Shown: positions 59,113-64,000 of the stretch, piece after piece
How positions within the stretch are numbered: the stretch's first letter is position 1
Layout: the number at the start of each line of letters is the position of its first letter
Assembly: GCA_025454395.1 (NCBI GenBank)
Contig: JALOOM010000001.1
Span: 165,067 to 229,066, forward strand
DNA length: 64,000 nt
Reading direction: 5' to 3'
DNA from: Elainella sp. Prado103
GTDB taxonomy: Bacteria > Cyanobacteriota > Cyanobacteriia > Elainellales > Elainellaceae
The notes under the pieces: generated by a model
Seen by the model: only the letters and a program-made list of their open reading frames with translations
Told to the model about the DNA's origin: nothing
Databases searched by the model: none
Translations under genes and position numbers: made by a program

Positions 59113-59641
59113 GGCTGTCGTGACAATGGAATGAAGCAATAGCAATACAGAAGCAATAGCAATCCCGTAGAAAACGCTGAGACTCAAACCTCGAATCATG
59201 ACAAAGGGCGAACCCACAGGACTCGATCGCCTCCAACAGACCCATGGGGTTGGGAAGGACGTGAGGTCACGGTCTTCAGGTGATGGTTCTTTAGGTTAAG
59301 GGTTTCAGGTTAGGGGTTTTCAGTTAGGGGTTTTAAGTTACGGACTTGAGGAGATGATCTTCACAGGATACAGAAATGGATGGGCTAGATAACCCAGATG
59401 GACTGAATAACCCAGATAGATTGAATAACCCAGATAGATTGAATAACACAAAGGAGGCACAATCTACCGATGCCTCCTCATGCCGTCAGACTTCTAAAAT
59501 ACTAGCGCCGTCAACCCATCTTTACTGCGATCCCAGAGCTGCTGTTTTTTTGAGCGAAGCTCTAGCCTTTCGCAGGATCTCAGTAATAACATTGACTCTG
59601 CAAATTTGTCTGGAACATTCATGTTTACTCAAGCGATTCAG
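59113..59641. other. Spacer between the amidase gene and rpsU
   Basis: No gene is supported. There are short repeats (ttaggggtttt type near 59297-59340; 18-bp units at 59389-59442) and an inverted repeat GGAGGCA/TGCCTCC at 59453-59477, a possible weak rpsU terminator on the minus strand. Confidence 0.55.
59389..59442. repeat. 18-bp tandem repeat, three copies
   Basis: ataacccagatagattga type units occur at 59389-59406, 59407-59424 and 59425-59442; the first has two changes. Confidence 0.85.
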
Positions 59642-59821
59642 TTAACGAAATCTCCGCTTGCGTCTTGCCATGATTGCTTTCCGTTTCCGCTTCTCTAACG
59701 GAGTTTCAAAATGGCGATGACTTTTGACATCGGCCAAGATGCCAGCCTTCGAGACCTGGCGCTTGAATCGACGTAATGCAGATTCAATTCCTTCGTTTTC
59801 ACCTAAGACCACTTGGGTCAT
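59642..59821 (-). CDS. rpsU: 30S ribosomal protein S21
   Basis: The 59-residue protein starts [20 protein letters not shown] and ends [13 protein letters not shown], a match to bacterial S21, which binds 16S rRNA near the mRNA platform. The internal [19 protein letters not shown] is the cyanobacterial wording. AAGGAGAG stands just before the ATG at 59821, one of the strongest Shine-Dalgarno sites in the window. It is shorter than many ORF cutoffs and is divergent from murF. Confidence 0.96.
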   Translation of the reverse strand: MTQVVLGENEGIESALRRFKRQVSKAGILADVKSHRHFETPLEKRKRKAIMARRKRRFR

Positions 59822-60037
59822 GCGTTCTCTCCTTGATAATCTGAATGGGTTGATGAATAACTACAGACCAGCGATCCACTATTGTAAAAACTTCTGGTGA
59901 CAAACAGCAAGTGATTCCAATAAGTTCTGACCGACTGGAAGAGGAATGCCAGAAGCACTCTAACGATTTGCTCGCCTTTTGTCTACTAATTTCTGCTAAT
60001 TTATGGTGTCTGCTTATTCCATCTTGCACCAGAAATC

Positions 60038-61450
60038 ATGGGTTTTCTGACGCTCCATCAAATTACTGAATGGGTTGCTGGTTCGCTATCATCCGGGGCA
60101 ATGCTGTCGATGTTGTCGATCGATCAACTGCAACAGCCGCTCGCCGGGATTAGTACCGATAGCCGCTCGATCCAACCTGGTTCCCTGTTTGTGGCTCTGC
60201 GGGGCAGCCGATTTGACGGCCATGAATTCATTCAGCAAGCCACCGAGCAGGGCGCAATTGCCGCTATCGTCGATCGGCAGTTTTCAGCTCCTGCCAATTT
60301 GCCCACTGAGTTTCCGTTACTCGTGGTAGAAGATACGCTGCAAGCCTACCAACAGATAGGGCAGGGATGGCGGCAACAGTTTCAAATTCCAATTATTGCG
60401 GTGACTGGTTCTGTTGGTAAAACTACTACGAAGGAATTGATCGCAGCCGTCTTGTCTCAGTATGGGCGAGTGTTGAAGACGCAAGCCAATTACAACAACG
60501 AAATCGGGGTTCCGAAGACCCTACTGGAATTGACCGATCAGCATGACTATGCCGTCATTGAAATGGGAATGCGAGCGGCTGGAGAAATCGCCCTATTAGC
60601 CCAAATTGCCCAGCCCGATATTGCCGTAATTACGAATGTGGGAACGGCCCATATCGGACGATTAGGATCAGAGCAGGCGATCGCAGATGCTAAATGTGAA
60701 TTACTGCAAATGTTGCCTCCCCATGGGATCGCCGTTTTAAATCACGATAATTTGCGGCTGATCGAAACGGCCGCCCAGGTTTGGACAGGGCAACAGGTGA
60801 CCTATGGTCTGACCGGGGGAGACTTACAAGGAGCGTTGATTGATGCTGAAACGCTGCGAGTGGGTGATCACCAGCTTCCTCTCCCCTTACCTGGACGACA
60901 CAATGCCCTCAACTACCTTGCTGCTTTGAGTGTGGCTCAGCACTTGGGATTGGACTGGATGCCGCTTCAGCATGGTGTAATGGTTGAGCTACCCCAAGGA
61001 CGAGCCCGACGAGAATTATGGGCTCACGATCTGCTGATTTTAGATGAAACCTATAATGCTGGTCTGGAATCTATGCTGGCCTCGCTCCAGCTTCTGGCAG
61101 ATGTGGCAGGACAACGCCGGATTGCCATCTTGGGCACGATGAAAGAGTTGGGTGATCGCTCCTCGCAGTTTCACTATCAGGTGGGGCAGGCGGTTCAACA
61201 GCTTCAGATTGACCATTTGCTGATTCTGGCCGATCCAGAAGAGAGTGAGGCTATGGCTGAAGGAGCGGGGATGGTGCCTACGGAACAGTTTCAAACTCAC
61301 ACTCAGGTGGTGGAACGCTTAAAAAGCCTCATCCAACCAGGAGACCGCCTGCTGTTTAAGGCATCACGAGCCGTTGGTTTAGACCAGATCGTCGCACAGT
61401 TTCGCCTGGCTTGGGAGGGTACAGCAGACACCGATCGATCGATCGGCTGA
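60038..61450 (+). CDS. murF: UDP-N-acetylmuramoyl-tripeptide--D-alanyl-D-alanine ligase
   Basis: MurF adds D-Ala-D-Ala to complete the peptidoglycan precursor in the cytoplasm. The 470-residue protein has an N-terminal substrate domain (GISTDSRSIQPGSLFVALRG), a central ATPase with P-loop VTGSVGKTTTKEL, and the Mur-ligase motifs GMRAAGEIALL and PLPGRHNALNYLAAL. LDETYNAGLESMLASL and ILGTMKELGDRS mark the C-terminal domain. No Shine-Dalgarno is obvious. No other mur gene adjoins it. Confidence 0.95.
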   Translation: MGFLTLHQITEWVAGSLSSGAMLSMLSIDQLQQPLAGISTDSRSIQPGSLFVALRGSRFDGHEFIQQATEQGAIAAIVDRQFSAPANLPTEFPLLVVEDTLQAYQQIGQGWRQQFQIPIIAVTGSVGKTTTKELIAAVLSQYGRVLKTQANYNNEIGVPKTLLELTDQHDYAVIEMGMRAAGEIALLAQIAQPDIAVITNVGTAHIGRLGSEQAIADAKCELLQMLPPHGIAVLNHDNLRLIETAAQVWTGQQVTYGLTGGDLQGALIDAETLRVGDHQLPLPLPGRHNALNYLAALSVAQHLGLDWMPLQHGVMVELPQGRARRELWAHDLLILDETYNAGLESMLASLQLLADVAGQRRIAILGTMKELGDRSSQFHYQVGQAVQQLQIDHLLILADPEESEAMAEGAGMVPTEQFQTHTQVVERLKSLIQPGDRLLFKASRAVGLDQIVAQFRLAWEGTADTDRSIG

Positions 61451-61526
61451 GCCTCGCGGTCAGGCAGCCTACTGGACTTCTGACGGATGAGTTCACCCAT
61501 TCAAGTCCTATCCATTCAAGACCCAC

Positions 61527-62336
61527 CTATTCCAGGTTATAGGTCACGCTTAAACTGTAGGACAACCGGATCGCAGGCTGTTGGGTGGGGTCATACATCG
61601 GCAAGGAATAGAAGTCGGTGTAAACGGCCGCATCGTCGCTAGAGGGGCAGGTAGTCAGATAATTATTCCCCCAGGACACCGATTCCGACAGTGAAAATAG
61701 GCTACCTAACTCCACATTGGCTACAGCAGCCAGAGCCGCCGCTCTCTGTTGGGCATCGGTCATGGCCGCCTGACGAGCTTGCGTTTCAAACCTCTGGCAG
61801 TCACGAATGGTATAGCCAACGGCGGCTCCACCGTTCATAAAGCGGTTGGTTTTCACGATCGCAGTATTGACGGCATCGATCGTCTGTTCAACTTTAGTTT
61901 GGCTGGGTTGATCAATCACCATCCGCACGCGCATGGAACCCGGTGAAGCCAGATCTGGAAAAGCTTTCACATTACTGGCTGCTACTCCCGCCCCCACGGC
62001 AGCATCGATCGCCATACTTAGATCAGAGTCTTGAACTTGAGGCTGGACAGGCGCAGGGTTCGAAAAGTCGGCTTCAGACGGATAGGAGTTAAAGTAATAG
62101 GACAGTACAACAATGGCTTGATCCGCGGGAGCAGTGATTTGGCTCACACCCGTTACATAGAGAGTTCCACCGCTGGGAGTTGCTTGAGCGAGTTGGATGG
62201 GTGAGCCATTTGCCGGTTCTGCTCCCGTCACTTCGGCAGCTCGACCCTCTAAAGCAAAGCCTGAAACGCTGGTCAAAGCAGCAAAACCGAGCAGAACCTG
62301 AAAAAAGCGGTGCTGTAACATAAGAGTTGAATTCAA
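61527..62336 (-). CDS. Exported SIMPL (DUF541) family protein
   Basis: The 269-residue protein has an N-terminal signal peptide (residues 1 to about 34, RFFQVLLGFAALTSVSGFALEG). The body matches the SIMPL/DUF541 domain: LYVTGVSQITAPADQAIVVLSY near residue 60, QARQAAMTDAQQRAAALA and a C-terminal beta-rich end. Relatives are periplasmic or outer-membrane-associated with no settled function. It converges on murF with a 76-bp gap. Confidence 0.82.
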   Translation of the reverse strand: MNSTLMLQHRFFQVLLGFAALTSVSGFALEGRAAEVTGAEPANGSPIQLAQATPSGGTLYVTGVSQITAPADQAIVVLSYYFNSYPSEADFSNPAPVQPQVQDSDLSMAIDAAVGAGVAASNVKAFPDLASPGSMRVRMVIDQPSQTKVEQTIDAVNTAIVKTNRFMNGGAAVGYTIRDCQRFETQARQAAMTDAQQRAAALAAVANVELGSLFSLSESVSWGNNYLTTCPSSDDAAVYTDFYSLPMYDPTQQPAIRLSYSLSVTYNLE

Positions 62337-62601
62337 TGAATTGCAGAGAGATCTGTAGGTATTCTGTACAACATCTCTACAACAAACCTACGAGAAATTC
62401 CTGAAGCGATCCCAACGTTGCCAGCGATTCTCCGTTAATCACGCATTTACTGCATCGAGCCTGTTCTGATCGCATCAGACCTGGCTAAGGGGTTGAAAAT
62501 TAAAGCGCTAGTGCAATGCAATTTCTGTCGGGGAACCACCTGCTCCCCAACCAGTGCGACAGCAATTTTAGCTCATTCTTGTTCCCAACGAGAAGGCTGG
62601 A

Positions 62602-63258
62602 TCAGCTAGATTCACTGGATTTCTGTCCTAGGCGAGGTTCTGTCCCCGACCATAGCCGTTGGATGTTTGCTTGATGCCGCCAAATTACATATAGCCCACC
62701 GACTAGAGCAAGGAGCTGATAAGCCAGGGGTTGTCGAAATAACCACATCAGGATGATTGCAGCGATCGCCGCAGCAATGGAGCCCAAGGAAACAATCCGA
62801 AAACTAGCTAGCACCAGTAGAAATACGACGAGAATCCCTAGACCGACCTGCCAGGACATGGCCAGCAGCACGCCCAGCCCAGTGGCAACCGATTTTCCTC
62901 CCGTAAAGCGAATCCAGACCGAGCGACTATGGCCTAGGATCGCCATTAGCGCTGCCAGTGTGATCAACCAGGGATGAACCTGATCGAGATTTGCAGATGA
63001 TTCAGAACCGGCAATCAGGGTTAAAACCCAACGGGTGAAAGCAACCGCCGCTACACCCTTCAGAATATCGATCGCCAATACCCCGATCGCCGGGCCTTTG
63101 CCCAACGTGCGTAGCACATTCGTAGCACCAGTCGATTTAGAGCCATGCTCTCGAATATCAATGCCTTTGAGCAACCGCCCAGCCCAGTAGCCCGTTGGAA
63201 TGGAGCCAAATAGATAGGAAACCACTAAAACCAGCGCAGCATAAGCCACCCAAATCAT
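62602..63258 (-). CDS. plsY: Glycerol-3-phosphate acyltransferase PlsY
   Basis: PlsY moves an acyl group from acyl-phosphate to glycerol-3-phosphate, the first step of phospholipid synthesis, in the inner membrane. The 218-residue protein has about five to six helices and all three motifs: GSIPTGYWAG, GSKSTGATNVLRTLG and TGGKSVATGLG. This canonical copy contrasts with the altered PlsY-like domain in the fusion at 31855-35004. It is near the DUF3086 gene on the same strand. Confidence 0.94.
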   Translation of the reverse strand: MIWVAYAALVLVVSYLFGSIPTGYWAGRLLKGIDIREHGSKSTGATNVLRTLGKGPAIGVLAIDILKGVAAVAFTRWVLTLIAGSESSANLDQVHPWLITLAALMAILGHSRSVWIRFTGGKSVATGLGVLLAMSWQVGLGILVVFLLVLASFRIVSLGSIAAAIAAIILMWLFRQPLAYQLLALVGGLYVIWRHQANIQRLWSGTEPRLGQKSSESS

Positions 63259-63422
63259 GGATTCTGCCCTCGATGCGAAGCAGTTTCAGTGTATAGCAAA
63301 ACGTGAACCGATCAACGACAATTCACCACTCAGGAGCCAGAGACAGGCAGTGATTCCAGACGCTCGATCGGGTCATCCCATGCTAATGCGCTCTTTTGAT
63401 TGGTTAATTCTATCTAATCCAT

Positions 63423-64000
63423 CTAATACATCATGGGGCTGGGAGCATTCGGATCGGGTGCAAAGGCCAACCAGAGCGGAAATTGTAGTAGTGCCACACT
63501 GATAAATTCTTCTGTTTCGTCAACGATGATCAGGGGTAACTGACGCTGTTTGACTAATCGATCGGCCCGTTGCACAAGCGGTTCAGGTGCTTCAAACAGC
63601 ACAATGCCTTCGTCAATCCCAAAATCTGCCCGCGAAACGCCCAAACAATCTTGCAAACCCCGTCGCCATTCACCTAATCGTTCTGGAGAGTTTCCTAAGA
63701 TCAATGGTCGTAGTCGTTCCCCATACAGTTCATTCAACACCGAGATGACCGCCGAGGCGATCAAGATATTTTGCAGGCGCGATCCCATCGTGCGAATGGC
63801 ACCGCGACCATTTTGCGTGAAGAACCAATTGGAGACTCGTTCCGCATGAACTGGCTCAAAGGTGCGACGCAACTGCCAAGGTGGCCCATAATAATCTGGA
63901 GCAGTACGATATTGATCTAACAGTTTGCGGATCCGATTCACCTGCTCTTGAAAGCCGGATTCAACAAATCGAGGTGCTGCTTCTGAACGTGCCATTTCTG
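63423..64000 (-). CDS. DUF3086 family protein, 5' end beyond the window
   Basis: About 192 residues are visible. The C-terminal part RADRLVKQRQLPLIIVDETE and FPLWLAFAPDPNAP match what I recall of cyanobacterial DUF3086. Family members are longer, with an N-terminal coiled coil, and the frame stays open to the window edge, so the start is probably outside; an internal ATG at 63995 is not required. Function is unknown. Confidence 0.72.
   Translation of the reverse strand, partial: EMARSEAAPRFVESGFQEQVNRIRKLLDQYRTAPDYYGPPWQLRRTFEPVHAERVSNWFFTQNGRGAIRTMGSRLQNILIASAVISVLNELYGERLRPLILGNSPERLGEWRRGLQDCLGVSRADFGIDEGIVLFEAPEPLVQRADRLVKQRQLPLIIVDETEEFISVALLQFPLWLAFAPDPNAPSPMMY

Noticed and set aside
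59376..59645. 89-residue plus-strand ORF
   Set aside because: Its first third is the translation of a tandem repeat, it lacks family likeness, and it overlaps the end of rpsU.

Overview
The window is chromosomal DNA of a cyanobacterium, probably a filamentous one. The evidence is a photosystem II psbX gene, a ycf66 gene, an RNA polymerase beta-prime subunit split into rpoC1 and rpoC2 with the large insertion typical of cyanobacteria, solanesyl diphosphate synthase, several cyanobacteria-only families (DUF2996, DUF3086, probable DUF6816), a hetZ-patU pair, and frequent GCGATCGC (HIP1-like) octamers. I saw no rRNA, tRNA, insertion sequence, prophage or CRISPR array. Species cannot be named from this.

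Layout. 0.2-10 kb: psbX with its terminator, ycf66, a periplasmic trypsin-like protease with a PPC domain, DUF2996, a ThiS/MoaD-like sulfur carrier next to threonine synthase, a band-7/FHA fusion converging on a MoaD gene, a universal stress protein and hisD. 10-21.4 kb: rpsT, tatD, then rpoB-rpoC1-rpoC2 behind a good promoter and an attenuator-like hairpin. 21.4-30 kb is the accessory part: azlCD amino-acid exporter, an RTX-like protein, a glycosyltransferase, and a GntR regulator divergent from a two-gene Rieske oxygenase operon whose second gene has lost its Rieske cluster site, then DUF2459. 30-42 kb: a coiled-coil protein, a YkvA protein, a PlsY-like/PEP-synthase-like fusion, a multi-PAS hybrid kinase with a degenerate receiver, a 64-residue protein, a SpoU methyltransferase and a SAM hydrolase. 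42-53 kb: LysR regulator, mnmG, a second YkvA protein, small and lumenal proteins, a transglutaminase-like membrane protein without the usual Cys, patU and hetZ. 53-64 kb: solanesyl diphosphate synthase, an unlisted 39-residue membrane ORF with its own terminator, murI, a CPA2 antiporter, a nitrilase-family amidase, rpsU, murF, a SIMPL protein, plsY and a DUF3086 gene cut by the window edge.

Most genes are housekeeping and stand alone or in pairs, with long spacers. The clearest coordinated units are rpoB-C1-C2, azlC-azlD, hetZ-patU, thrC with its sulfur-carrier neighbour, and GntR/Rieske1/Rieske2. A striking genome-level feature is that many spacers, and two coding regions, carry short direct tandem repeats of 11-18 bp, each locus with its own unit. 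The best candidates for something new are the Rieske-less oxygenase paralogue paired with an intact one, the 39-residue ORF with a structured leader, and the PlsY/PEP-synthase fusion with an expanding Thr-rich linker.
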